From Limnohabitans curvus (GTDB taxonomy: Bacteria > Pseudomonadota > Gammaproteobacteria > Burkholderiales > Burkholderiaceae_C): a stretch of DNA of 64,000 nucleotides. Position numbers and translations under genes: made by a program. The stretch's first letter is position 1. Every line of letters begins with the position of its first letter. The notes beneath the pieces were generated by a model. The model was not told the DNA's origin. It worked only from the letters and a program-made list of their open reading frames with translations, and did not search any database. Location: the NCBI RefSeq assembly GCF_003063475.1, contig NZ_NESP01000002.1, forward strand, positions 1 through 64,000, in the 5' to 3' direction. Positions 43,951-52,371 of this stretch are shown here, one piece after another.

Positions 43951-45086
43951 GGCGTTTAGCTTTGCTCTGTCTGATTGCAATTTCAACCTTCAGTCATGCA
44001 CAAGACCAAAGTGTGATGTCGCAAGGCACCGCCTTTGGTAAGAGCATCGTGCCAACACAACCAGGTCAGGTGGTGAATCCTGCAGGGGTGAACTCCAGCG
44101 CATGGAGCGGCAAAACATCTGCACCCTCACAGACGCCAACAGGGCTTGGCGGCTTCTCAGCGCCACAAACAAGCAGCCAAGCGATGGACAGCGCAAAAAC
44201 AATGGGTCTTGCAGGATTTGGGAATCAAGCGATGGACAAGTGCGCCTCCTACACACCCGGCTCTGGTGATGCGGCGCGAGACCAAGAGTGTGCGGCGGTT
44301 AATTTTCTAAGTCAACGCTGCCTCACGCCATTGGGCGCACAAGCCGCCATCGTGAACAAAAGCGGCGGAGGCAGTTCCCAGAGTCAACTGAATAGCTCTT
44401 ACTGTGCCGATTCATACGGCAAGGGGGCCAACCAGTTCAACTTTGGAGAGCGAGTCAAGTCAACAGATCAATTGTTTGGAGCGGCTGGCAGCGCGCAAGC
44501 TAACGCCGGATCAATGACAGGACAGGTTTGCACTCAAAAGGCTGTAGTTACTCGGCCTGCCGAATATGAGCAGAACACTTGCGTGAAGTCAGTGAATACA
44601 GACGTGGCCACTTGTTCGCAATTCTTAAAGGTGGTCGCCATTCAAGAGCCTGGGTGTACGGCAGGTCAATTTTTAACAAGGGTAACTGCTGATCCGTGTC
44701 CCGGATGCATCGACAAGCTTGCATATGACTTCACTTGCACCAGCACTGGCTACCGTATGCACGCATTCACGATTTATAAATCGAACGGTGCCACTAACAC
44801 TGAGTTAGGAACCAGAGACATTGCAGGTCGGGTTGGTTTTTCCGTCCCTAGAACCTTAGGTCCAAATTCGCACAGCGGAGGCTATTGCTACTCAACTTAC
44901 TACTCGCAAAGCTGCACCTCTTTGACTTGCTCAATTACGACCGAGTTTTACAACGATTGCCAGGGCACGTCATATGTAGGAAGCAATAGCTTCCAAGTGC
45001 CAATGGTCACCAAGTACAACAGCTATTGGGACAACCAATGTAAATCGCTTGAACAGAGCGCAGGCATTCAGCTGGGGACGCCATGA
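43947..45086 (+). CDS. TraN-like Cys-rich protein, N-terminal partner
   Basis: 379 residues with signal peptide (LLCLIAISTFSHA). A Ser/Gly/Gln-rich start leads to AMDSAKTMGLAGFGNQAMDKC, then Cys-rich segments (CASYTPGSGDAARDQEC, NSSYCADSYGKGANQFNFGE, CVKSVNTDVATC). It resembles the N-terminal and middle part of TraN, the outer-membrane mating-pair stabilisation protein. It ends with its own stop, overlapped by the ATG of the next gene, which supplies the TraN C-terminus. Confidence 0.6.
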   Translation: MRRLALLCLIAISTFSHAQDQSVMSQGTAFGKSIVPTQPGQVVNPAGVNSSAWSGKTSAPSQTPTGLGGFSAPQTSSQAMDSAKTMGLAGFGNQAMDKCASYTPGSGDAARDQECAAVNFLSQRCLTPLGAQAAIVNKSGGGSSQSQLNSSYCADSYGKGANQFNFGERVKSTDQLFGAAGSAQANAGSMTGQVCTQKAVVTRPAEYEQNTCVKSVNTDVATCSQFLKVVAIQEPGCTAGQFLTRVTADPCPGCIDKLAYDFTCTSTGYRMHAFTIYKSNGATNTELGTRDIAGRVGFSVPRTLGPNSHSGGYCYSTYYSQSCTSLTCSITTEFYNDCQGTSYVGSNSFQVPMVTKYNSYWDNQCKSLEQSAGIQLGTP

Positions 45087-46501
45087 AAAAGATTCGAATC
45101 ATTGCGACTGCGGTCCTAATCAGCTACGCATGGACCAGCTCATTCTCGCAATATGCGGCAGGGGCTTGTCACTCAGTTCCAAACACCAAAACCTGCGTAG
45201 ACACCACCCCATGCAAGGACATCGGCGGCAAGGTTGCATGCCTTGCAGGAGTTTCAACGCCAGGCGGAGCAGTCAGCATTCCGAAATCCTGTTGGCAATA
45301 CAGCTATGACTTCGCATGCTCTTCCACGGTGGTGAATACATGCACCCCGTATGAAACAAACAAAGCTTGCGAGATCGTGTCCTCAAAATGTACGGACGTC
45401 ATCCCCGAAAACGGCCAATGCAGCAGCTACACCAACGTCTATAGCTGCAAAACAAAAGAAGAGACCAAAGAACAAAAACTATCATGTTCGTCGGGCGTGT
45501 TCAACAGCGACTCAATGACCGATCCTGTCAACACCAACAACACCTTTCAGAAAGCGGCCCTCGCACAAGAAATTCTCAGAGAGTCTGCAACATACGGCTC
45601 AAATGGTCAGAACATCTTTGCAGGCGTTGCTGAGACGTGTCGCAAGGGTTATTTCGGCATCAAGAATTGCTGCAAGAGCGCCCCGGGCGCAACATCAAAC
45701 TCAGTGATGATGAATTTGGCTCTTAGCGGAGCCTACTCTGCGGTGAAATATGCCGGACAGGTCGCGGTCGACGCGGCAAGCCCCTATGTCTATGACGCGA
45801 TGTATACCGGGGGGCAATACGCCTCAGGCTTGGTGTCTAACTTCTCAGAAAGCGCAGCAGCATCAATCGCTGACTATTCAAGCACAGTTCCCACCTCCAC
45901 AAACTTTGCGGCAGGAGGCCCATCGCTGAGCGCCTACGGTTTTACATATCAATCAGGCATTGCTGCACAAGGCTCCGGCTTTATGGGTGCAAACACAACG
46001 CTGGCAACTTTTGGTGAGGGCTCTTCAATGACGTCCGTCACCTTCAACCCTTACGTGTTTGGGGCATTGGTGGCGATTCAAGTCATTCAGTCGCTTAAAA
46101 GCTGTTCACAAGAAGAGCAAATGCTTTCAATGCACATGGGTGCAAATTTGAGCACCTTCGTCAAAGAGGAATGCACGAAAAAAATCCCAATCATCGGTAC
46201 CTGCATTGAATGGACCTCGACGTATTGCTCGTTCAATTCAGTTCTTGCTCGCGTCATCAACATGCAAGGCAAACCCCAACTTGGTTTGAACACAAGCGAC
46301 TGCAAAGGGATTTCTGTTGATCAAATCAGCAAGATCGATTTCACAAAAATCGACTTCCGTGAATTCACAGGGCAAATGACCCAACAAGCCACGAAAAACA
46401 TGCCAGCGAATATCTCGGGCAACTACACGCCAATCATGCAAAAGCAAACCTCTGGCACATCCCAAAGCGGCTCAGCCAATCTTCCCTCTTACGCACCATA
46501 A
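45083..46501 (+). CDS. traN: TraN-like mating-pair stabilisation protein, C-terminal partner
   Basis: 472 residues with its own signal-peptide-like start (MKKIRIIATAVLISYAWTSS). More than 25 Cys. The C-terminal block CSQEEQMLSMHMGANLSTFV, EECTKKIPIIGTCIEWTSTYC, SFNSVLARVINMQGKPQLGL and IDFTKIDFREF is the conserved end of TraN. F TraN is one protein of about 600 residues; here the equivalent is divided over two overlapping genes, both exported. Disulfide formation by the locus-encoded Dsb proteins is expected. Confidence 0.75.
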   Translation: MKKIRIIATAVLISYAWTSSFSQYAAGACHSVPNTKTCVDTTPCKDIGGKVACLAGVSTPGGAVSIPKSCWQYSYDFACSSTVVNTCTPYETNKACEIVSSKCTDVIPENGQCSSYTNVYSCKTKEETKEQKLSCSSGVFNSDSMTDPVNTNNTFQKAALAQEILRESATYGSNGQNIFAGVAETCRKGYFGIKNCCKSAPGATSNSVMMNLALSGAYSAVKYAGQVAVDAASPYVYDAMYTGGQYASGLVSNFSESAAASIADYSSTVPTSTNFAAGGPSLSAYGFTYQSGIAAQGSGFMGANTTLATFGEGSSMTSVTFNPYVFGALVAIQVIQSLKSCSQEEQMLSMHMGANLSTFVKEECTKKIPIIGTCIEWTSTYCSFNSVLARVINMQGKPQLGLNTSDCKGISVDQISKIDFTKIDFREFTGQMTQQATKNMPANISGNYTPIMQKQTSGTSQSGSANLPSYAP

Positions 46502-46509
46502 GGAACCAT

Positions 46510-46839
46510 ATGAACAAAGCACAAATTTTCATCAAGCGCCACGGAACCACCCTTGCTCTTTGCGCCCTGCTTGTCGCAAGCCTCGGGGGTGGCTATTTCT
46601 TGATTCAACAGAAGAACGCCACCCTCGAAACGATGAAGGCAGAGCTTCAAAAAGGCACAGAGCAAATTACAGCGCTCACAAACGATATTGGCACACTCAG
46701 AACAGAGACGGAAATGGCCAAGAAGGAGCTTGAGGAGTTCAAGGCTCAGCACCAGAACCAATCAGAAGATCTTGCCGCCTTTGCCAAACAAGCTGCCGCC
46801 TGTGAAGACATCAAGAAAAAACTAAACGTTAAAAAGTGA
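46510..46839 (+). CDS. Membrane-anchored coiled-coil protein
   Basis: 109 residues: N-terminal membrane helix (TLALCALLVASLGGGYFLI), then a continuous coiled coil (ALTNDIGTLRTETEMAKKEL ... FKAQHQNQSEDLAAFAKQAA). One Cys near the end. AAGGAA precedes the ATG. The layout recalls small T4SS-associated accessory proteins; no family can be named. It runs into the next gene with an 8-bp gap. Confidence 0.6.
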   Translation: MNKAQIFIKRHGTTLALCALLVASLGGGYFLIQQKNATLETMKAELQKGTEQITALTNDIGTLRTETEMAKKELEEFKAQHQNQSEDLAAFAKQAAACEDIKKKLNVKK

Positions 46840-46847
46840 GGTTGAAA

Positions 46848-47756
46848 ATGAAGAAAATTGCCATCGTGCTTTCACTACTTGCCGCAACCACGGCTATGGC
46901 CGCGCCATTGGTTTTTGAAACCGATAGCGCGAAGGTCTTTGTTGTGCGCCCAATTGATCAATGGTCTGGTGACAAGTCAGCTTTGGAGTCCAGCCTAGAA
47001 GCCCATAAAAATAAAACAGCTTGGTACACCGTTCTTTTGAACGATCAGAAGTATTTGTTCGGCAATCCAAACGTAACGCAGTCAGCCAGCAACCACCCGA
47101 TCACAAACGCGGTCGCTCAAAAGCTGGATCAAGCAGGATTCAAACTACCCCGCAGCAGCGATAACTCTTTCACGGTCCAGTTGCCTGTCTCTATCCCTGT
47201 GGAAAAAATCGGCACTGTCCAAACTTATCAGACCGCAGCCTTCAAGCAGACGATTGCAAACCAAGGGAACCCTGACGACCTGCAAGGCAAAACAACCCGC
47301 AATAAGTTCATTGGCGGGCTTCTTTCGGTTGGAACGATGATTGCAGCAGCAGACAGATATGGTGCTGTGGGCGGCTCACACGCTACGCTAGGCTCTGGAA
47401 TCACAGACAGCATCTACAGCGCAGTCTCTCAATACAAAGGAGGCCTAGTTCCCGTCGATTTGTCGGGCCAGGATCTTGAGCAATGGTGCTCCAAGCCCGA
47501 ATGCCGCTACAAGGAAATCGAAATTCGACGTGTTACGACAGCCGCGCCCGACCGTGTTGGGCAAATCGTTATCGCCTATAAGAACGGCAAAACACCCGAA
47601 GCAGAAGAGGGCGCCTTGATCCAAGCCGTTTACCTCCTAACTGCAGCAGGATCGACAACCGTCGACATTGAAAAAGCTAGACAAGAAAATCGTCAGCTTC
47701 GCAAGGATGTGTGGGCCGCTTGCGTAGCCGAAGATAATCCGGCTTGTAAACAATAA
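46848..47756 (+). CDS. Exported hypothetical protein
   Basis: 302 residues from ATG 46848; a GTG at 46836 would overlap the previous stop. Signal peptide ends TTAMA. The mature protein has VVRPIDQWSGDKSALESSL, YTVLLNDQKYLFGNPNVTQ, and a Gly/Ala-rich hydrophobic stretch (FIGGLLSVGTMIAAADRYGA) that could insert in a membrane. One Cys pair in WCSKPECRYKEI and one at the end. Unrecognised family, part of the transfer run. Confidence 0.6.
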   Translation: MKKIAIVLSLLAATTAMAAPLVFETDSAKVFVVRPIDQWSGDKSALESSLEAHKNKTAWYTVLLNDQKYLFGNPNVTQSASNHPITNAVAQKLDQAGFKLPRSSDNSFTVQLPVSIPVEKIGTVQTYQTAAFKQTIANQGNPDDLQGKTTRNKFIGGLLSVGTMIAAADRYGAVGGSHATLGSGITDSIYSAVSQYKGGLVPVDLSGQDLEQWCSKPECRYKEIEIRRVTTAAPDRVGQIVIAYKNGKTPEAEEGALIQAVYLLTAAGSTTVDIEKARQENRQLRKDVWAACVAEDNPACKQ

Positions 47757-47771
47757 GCTCAGGGGCTCAAA

Positions 47772-47888
47772 TTGGTTGAAAAAGAAAAAGATAGCTTCGT
47801 CCAGAGAACTGGGAAGAAGTTCGGTTTCTTGAATCAAGTCTCACTGGCTATTCTTGTTATTGGTTTAATTGCCATGCTCGCCAAGTGA
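47772..47888 (+). CDS. 38-residue tail-anchored small protein
   Basis: A short frame from TTG 47772, with AGGGG 6-10 bases upstream, running 38 codons to TGA 47886-47888. It encodes a charged N-terminus (VEKEKDSFVQRTGKKFG) and one C-terminal hydrophobic helix (VSLAILVIGLIAMLAK). The stop overlaps the GTG start of the next gene, as elsewhere in this operon, which supports translation. Confidence 0.5.
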   Translation: MVEKEKDSFVQRTGKKFGFLNQVSLAILVIGLIAMLAK

Positions 47889-48439
47889 ATGAAATTATGA
47901 AACTCAACACTGAACTAATAGCCCTTGGGCTATTGTTTTTTTGCCTAATTTTCTTTGCTCTGATTCCAAGAAAGCCATACAAGCGCGCCGAGTTTTTATT
48001 CACGCCAGCTGAGCGAATTTTCTATAAGCATCTGGTGAGAGCCGTGAATGGCGATTACTTGGTGTTTGGGAAGGTGCGTGTAGCCGATCTGATCACCATT
48101 AAAGGCAAATACGGCAGTAAATCATCTATGCGTGACTTGGCGAAGGTTGCTCAAAAGCACGTGGATTTTTGCCTTTGCCACCCAGAGACACTCGCTGTAA
48201 TTTGCGCCATTGAGTTGAACGATAAATCACACGATAGGCTTGATCGGAAATCTCGTGATGGTTTTTTGGATAAGGTTTGTAAGGATGTCGGGCTACCCCT
48301 TGTCTGGATAAAAGCGCAGAACAACTACAACATGATTGAAATTAGACAATCCATCAAAGTAAGCATCGAAAGCGTAGCGCAGACAAATCAATCTAATCCA
48401 ATTTACAACCCGAAAGAATTCAGGAAACAACGCCCATAA
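47885..48439 (+). CDS. DUF2726-domain membrane protein
   Basis: 184 residues from GTG 47885 (overlapping the preceding stop) or 180 from ATG 47897. N-terminal helix (LIALGLLFFCLIFFALIPRK), then a DUF2726 domain: FLFTPAERIFYKHLVRAVNG, VADLI, KHVDFCLCHP and VICAIELNDKSHDRLDRKSR. The DUF2726 fold is restriction-endonuclease-like; the Asp of HVDF and Glu of AIEL are candidate catalytic residues. Last gene of the rightward run. Confidence 0.75.
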   Translation: MNEIMKLNTELIALGLLFFCLIFFALIPRKPYKRAEFLFTPAERIFYKHLVRAVNGDYLVFGKVRVADLITIKGKYGSKSSMRDLAKVAQKHVDFCLCHPETLAVICAIELNDKSHDRLDRKSRDGFLDKVCKDVGLPLVWIKAQNNYNMIEIRQSIKVSIESVAQTNQSNPIYNPKEFRKQRP

Positions 48440-48463
48440 AACCTTAAATGAATCGTCGTCGTA

Positions 48464-48490
48464 GGCCATTTCTTTTTATACAAAATGGCC
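48464..48490. terminator. Hairpin between convergent operons
   Basis: GGCCATTT (48464-48471) pairs with AAATGGCC (48483-48490) around an AT-rich loop. It lies between the convergent DUF2726 and traI stops. No long T-run follows on either strand, so its efficiency is uncertain. Confidence 0.5.
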
Positions 48491-48499
48491 CACGCTCAG

Positions 48500-51400
48500 T
48501 TAACGACCTTGCTCAATAGCCGCGTCTTTATTGAGAGCCTTATCGATGTGTGCGCCAACCTCTTGTGACGTCTTTATCACCGCTTTCTCTTGCTCCAAAG
48601 CTCGTAAGATTGACTCGCCACGTCCCAAGTCCAATTTGCCCATGTCGTGCGCAGAGGTTTTCTTCACTTCTTTACCCGCACTCTTGAGCAGGGCCTCATA
48701 GTTACTCGTGACGATTTCCGTGTTGTCCTTTGCCCTTGTAGCGGCAACATAGGTAGCCTGTCGATTGAACACCTTTGCGCCCGTTTCTGAGGCCGCGATG
48801 ATCATTCTTTGATAAGTAGCACCTTGATCCTTGATCGTGGTGTGCGCGTAGCCCAAATCCGCGAACCGCATGGATTTGTTTGGCAACGGCGTTACTTGGC
48901 CATCCTTCCATCGCACAACCGCACCGCCACCATCTAAGCCAACCACCACCCCGCGCTTGCCGTTCTTGATGACAAACGATTCTCGACCTTGACCGCCGCG
49001 AATAATCGCCCGAGATTCGATTTTGTCCCCGACCGAGTACTTTCGCTCATCGAGCACGTATGGCGAGAAATTCATTTGCTTGTCAGGGTTGATGCTGATC
49101 TGAATCCCTTTCCCCTCGATGGTTCCAAGGATGCGGTTGTGCTCGATGTCGTAGCCCTTGACGATGATCACGTCACCTCGGCCAACGCCTTTTTCTTTGT
49201 AGTCCTGGTTGAACACCAATCGGTCGACTCCAGCGCCCGAGAGCATGCTTGCGTTTCGTTTCTGCGCGGTCGTCAACTGCGGATCATCGAAATGCTCCTT
49301 GGCGAAGGTGTCAGCACCTAACAAGTTGTTTGCTTGCAGCAAATCATGGATGTGAGAGTTTGCCGCTTTGCGGTCCTTGTTGGTCACGGCCACTACCGCA
49401 ACAGTCGGGTCTGCAATGCCTTTATCCTGCAATTCTTTTAGGTTGGCCAGATAGCGCTCAGCCACCTTGGGGGCAAGCTGCGCCCCCTCTACTTCAGTTC
49501 GGTCGAGCATGGCGATTGCATCGGCATAGCCTCGACCCTTGATCGATTTCACCGCATCCTGAGTTTGCGGGGTCGCATTGTCAAAACGCTTGGTTTGCTC
49601 AATGACCGACAAATTGATACCAGAGGCCTGCGCTTGCTCAAATGCTTTACCAGCGGCGACACTGCCGTGCTGGTGGATATCCCCCTGTAATACACCGCGA
49701 GCACCATGCTTCGCAACAAAACCAATGAATCGTTGCGTGTCATGTACGCCCGTCATAGACGCCTCATCCATGACAAACATGGTCGGTTTGCCAACAACGT
49801 TGCCATGATTTTGCAAGTTGGCCAACTGCGCTTCTTTCTGATTGAGTTGCCCAACCAGTTTGTCCATGCGTTCCTCGCGGTTGCTCTTGATCAACGCATT
49901 ACGAGCAGCGGTGGCCTCAACCACACCCACCTTTTCATAGCTAATGAGGGTGTTCCCAAGGCTCTCCGCAATGTTTGTCACCTTCTCAGTCGCGAATGCC
50001 TTCAGCTTGCCCCCCAGCGTTTGAGCCTCACCTGCATCCTGTGAATTGGTTTTAATCTTTTCGGCAGCGTCCACCATAGCCACGGCAACCCGACTAAGTA
50101 AGTCGCCCCCTGTCTTGTGAACTGTTTCGCGCTGATGGTCAAAGGTGTATCGGTTCGTCCCAAAGTTTAGGTCAAAACTTTTCGACTGAAGCGTTCTCAC
50201 CTCGATGCGCGGGATGTCCTCGCGATTTTGGAGAGGGGCGCCCTGTCTGATTTGATGCTTGAGCGCCTCGATCTCCATCGAAATCTCTTTGCTTGCGTTA
50301 TTGCGCTCGGCAAAGAAACCAGCAATCGTATTGCTCTTGATTCCGCTACTTGCTTGCAGCTCTTCAGCAGCGGAGGATGTGGTTGCCACCCCTTGAATCG
50401 CCCAACCCTTCTTTTCGGCAGCTTCGCGAACAAACTCAAGCGCAGCGGTCTTGCCAGTGCCCGCATCCCCTTGGATTGCTTGGAATTTGTCACCATGCAT
50501 CAGCAGATTTTTAGCGGCATTTACCTGCTCATCCGACAACTTGAAGGGCTTACCAATCTCGGCTGTTTTTCGTGCCTCAAAAGCACCCAAAAGCTTAGAA
50601 AACTCTTCCTTTGTGGCCACGACTTGCAACCCTTGGCCCTTGCCCTCAGAAATGGTTTGTGCCATTTGCTTTTCAGGGTCTAGGGCCTTTTGTGTGGTGT
50701 ACCAGGTCGCTCCCGAAGGCATACCGTCCCGCTCGATCAAAACGTGGTTTTCGCGGTGTTCGCGAATTGCCACCTTAACGTCCTCAATCGGAACCTTGCC
50801 CATGAGAACGGCTTCTTTTTCCAACTGCGCGACCGTGAATGACTGCTCGCGTTCACTCAGGTGTTCAATGGCCTCAGACACAGCCAAGACCGACAAACGC
50901 TTTTCCTCCTCCCGCATAGCCGCTGGATTGGCATTTGCAGCGCGCTCTTTCGACTCGCCAACCAATCCCTCTAGGTTCATCTCCTTTGCTTGCGCTTGCT
51001 GAGTCCAAACCTCCTGCAAAACACCAGAGGGAAGCTCCTGTTTCTTTGATCGCGTATCTAACGCCGCCGCTTGTCGCATGGCCCAAGACGCCTCTTCTGG
51101 ATCGTACCCACGCTCTTTGATTGCGTCATAAATCTGCTGGCTGCGTCCACTGAACACCTCAAGGTGTTCTTTGCTCAAACCCTTGATCTCAAAATCTCGA
51201 CCGTTTTTTGAAAATTCGACCTCATAGCCAGCGCGCTTGATTTCTTGCAAAAGCACCGCTTTGTAAATGTCATCAGCGCCATTGCGAAGGTTCAACACTT
51301 CGTCATTGGTAAGGCTTCGCCAGGTCTTCCGGTCTAAGTCGTAGGTCACAGCCATCACCACGTTGTGGTTGTGCAGCTGCGGCTCGTTGTTGCGGTTTGT

Positions 51401-51889
51401 TTCGTGGCGAATGGTGGCCCACAATAAGTTACCCGTTTGCTCTTTGACGTTTTGGCCCTGATCGTCCTTGACGCGAATAATCGCCCCGTGCTCTTCAATC
51501 CACCCCATCGCCTTGGCGTTGGCGATCTCGTGAGCCTTTATGAGTCGGTCATCCCCCGCGACAAGGGCCATGATCGACACAGACTTTGGCGGCGCTGTCG
51601 ACATATCGAAACCAGCACGCCTGTCTTCATTGCCTCGGCTGGCCAAGTTTTGTACTTTTCCAGTTTCAGGGTTTAGAAGCTTGCCATCCAAAGCGTCGAT
51701 GAAGTCCTGACGCTCAACCCGCTGGCCTTCTATGCCAAGAATCCGCGCACCCTTGCCTTGCCATTTCGCCCCTGCGGACTCATCCATGTAGTAGTTGTCT
51801 GCATCGCGGACATTCCCCTCGGCTGAAAAGGCGCGGTCGTGGTAACTAGCAGCATCTGAACCAGATCCAATTGCGTGAAAGGTAATCAT
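48500..51889 (-). CDS. traI: MobF-family relaxase/helicase TraI
   Basis: 1129 residues. The relaxase domain (1 to about 300) has candidate catalytic tyrosines Tyr16 (ASYHDRAF) and Tyr33/Tyr34 (ADNYY). The 3-His metal site lies near residue 170 (His of RHETN, then LHNHNVV). The RecD-like helicase part has Walker A GDAGTGKTAAL near 472, FVMDEASMTG and QGDIHQHGS, and motif VAATRAKDNTE near the end. It is closer in length to TrwC/TraI(pKM101) than to F TraI (1756). It nicks oriT, stays covalently attached and is exported with the strand. Last gene of the leftward mobilisation operon. Confidence 0.93.
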   Translation of the reverse strand: MITFHAIGSGSDAASYHDRAFSAEGNVRDADNYYMDESAGAKWQGKGARILGIEGQRVERQDFIDALDGKLLNPETGKVQNLASRGNEDRRAGFDMSTAPPKSVSIMALVAGDDRLIKAHEIANAKAMGWIEEHGAIIRVKDDQGQNVKEQTGNLLWATIRHETNRNNEPQLHNHNVVMAVTYDLDRKTWRSLTNDEVLNLRNGADDIYKAVLLQEIKRAGYEVEFSKNGRDFEIKGLSKEHLEVFSGRSQQIYDAIKERGYDPEEASWAMRQAAALDTRSKKQELPSGVLQEVWTQQAQAKEMNLEGLVGESKERAANANPAAMREEEKRLSVLAVSEAIEHLSEREQSFTVAQLEKEAVLMGKVPIEDVKVAIREHRENHVLIERDGMPSGATWYTTQKALDPEKQMAQTISEGKGQGLQVVATKEEFSKLLGAFEARKTAEIGKPFKLSDEQVNAAKNLLMHGDKFQAIQGDAGTGKTAALEFVREAAEKKGWAIQGVATTSSAAEELQASSGIKSNTIAGFFAERNNASKEISMEIEALKHQIRQGAPLQNREDIPRIEVRTLQSKSFDLNFGTNRYTFDHQRETVHKTGGDLLSRVAVAMVDAAEKIKTNSQDAGEAQTLGGKLKAFATEKVTNIAESLGNTLISYEKVGVVEATAARNALIKSNREERMDKLVGQLNQKEAQLANLQNHGNVVGKPTMFVMDEASMTGVHDTQRFIGFVAKHGARGVLQGDIHQHGSVAAGKAFEQAQASGINLSVIEQTKRFDNATPQTQDAVKSIKGRGYADAIAMLDRTEVEGAQLAPKVAERYLANLKELQDKGIADPTVAVVAVTNKDRKAANSHIHDLLQANNLLGADTFAKEHFDDPQLTTAQKRNASMLSGAGVDRLVFNQDYKEKGVGRGDVIIVKGYDIEHNRILGTIEGKGIQISINPDKQMNFSPYVLDERKYSVGDKIESRAIIRGGQGRESFVIKNGKRGVVVGLDGGGAVVRWKDGQVTPLPNKSMRFADLGYAHTTIKDQGATYQRMIIAASETGAKVFNRQATYVAATRAKDNTEIVTSNYEALLKSAGKEVKKTSAHDMGKLDLGRGESILRALEQEKAVIKTSQEVGAHIDKALNKDAAIEQGR

Positions 51890-51897
51890 GTTGTCCC

Positions 51898-52371
51898 TCA
51901 GTTTGGAAAAAATGCGGAAGCGGTGAAGCGTTGCTCACCTGGACGAAGCGGGATCGTCAAGCTGACGACCTCAGAGATAAAACTTGTCCCGTGTGGGTAG
52001 TTCTGAGGAGAGTAGTCAAGGGTGCGAGTTGTGCGACCTTGGGCGTCTTGCAAATACACGCGAAGCCACGGCCAATCGGCACCACCTTTGTTGGTTAACC
52101 GAAGGCTCACAACCACATTGGATGTATCTGGCATGCTGGCTTGAAGGCTATCCACCACCACCATTGCTGGATCTGTTCTTTCATCTGTCAACTTGTAGCC
52201 AACGATTCGCGAGGTTTTGTCATCACCTAAGGTAGAAGAGAGCGGAGCCTCAGAAAACATCGTTGTTGCAGAGTTGGCCAACCTCATGTTCACCTCATGC
52301 ATGAAGAACCACGCCAAGATGAAGGCCACCAGCAGGGCCATGAAAATGATTCGAATTAGGATTGTTTTCAT
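51898..52371 (-). CDS. Membrane-anchored DUF3426-like protein
   Basis: 157 residues: one N-terminal helix (IIFMALLVAFILAWFFMHEV), then a beta domain with VVSLRLTNKGGADWPWLRVY, LQDAQGRTTRTLDYSPQNY and LRPGEQRFTASAFF. The WPWLRVYLQDAQGR pattern is typical of DUF3426 domains. It sits between traD and traI, overlapping traD by 4 bp. The role is unknown; a periplasmic partner of the coupling protein is possible. Confidence 0.65.
   Translation of the reverse strand: MKTILIRIIFMALLVAFILAWFFMHEVNMRLANSATTMFSEAPLSSTLGDDKTSRIVGYKLTDERTDPAMVVVDSLQASMPDTSNVVVSLRLTNKGGADWPWLRVYLQDAQGRTTRTLDYSPQNYPHGTSFISEVVSLTIPLRPGEQRFTASAFFPN

Noticed and set aside
46087..46465. Leftward hydrophobic frames opposite the TraN C-terminus
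   Set aside because: They are antisense shadows of a highly conserved coding segment with no start signals.
48500..51889. Long open frames on the strand opposite traI, and similar ones opposite DUF3560 and traD
   Set aside because: They lie wholly inside strongly supported genes, lack ribosome sites and show no recognisable motifs.
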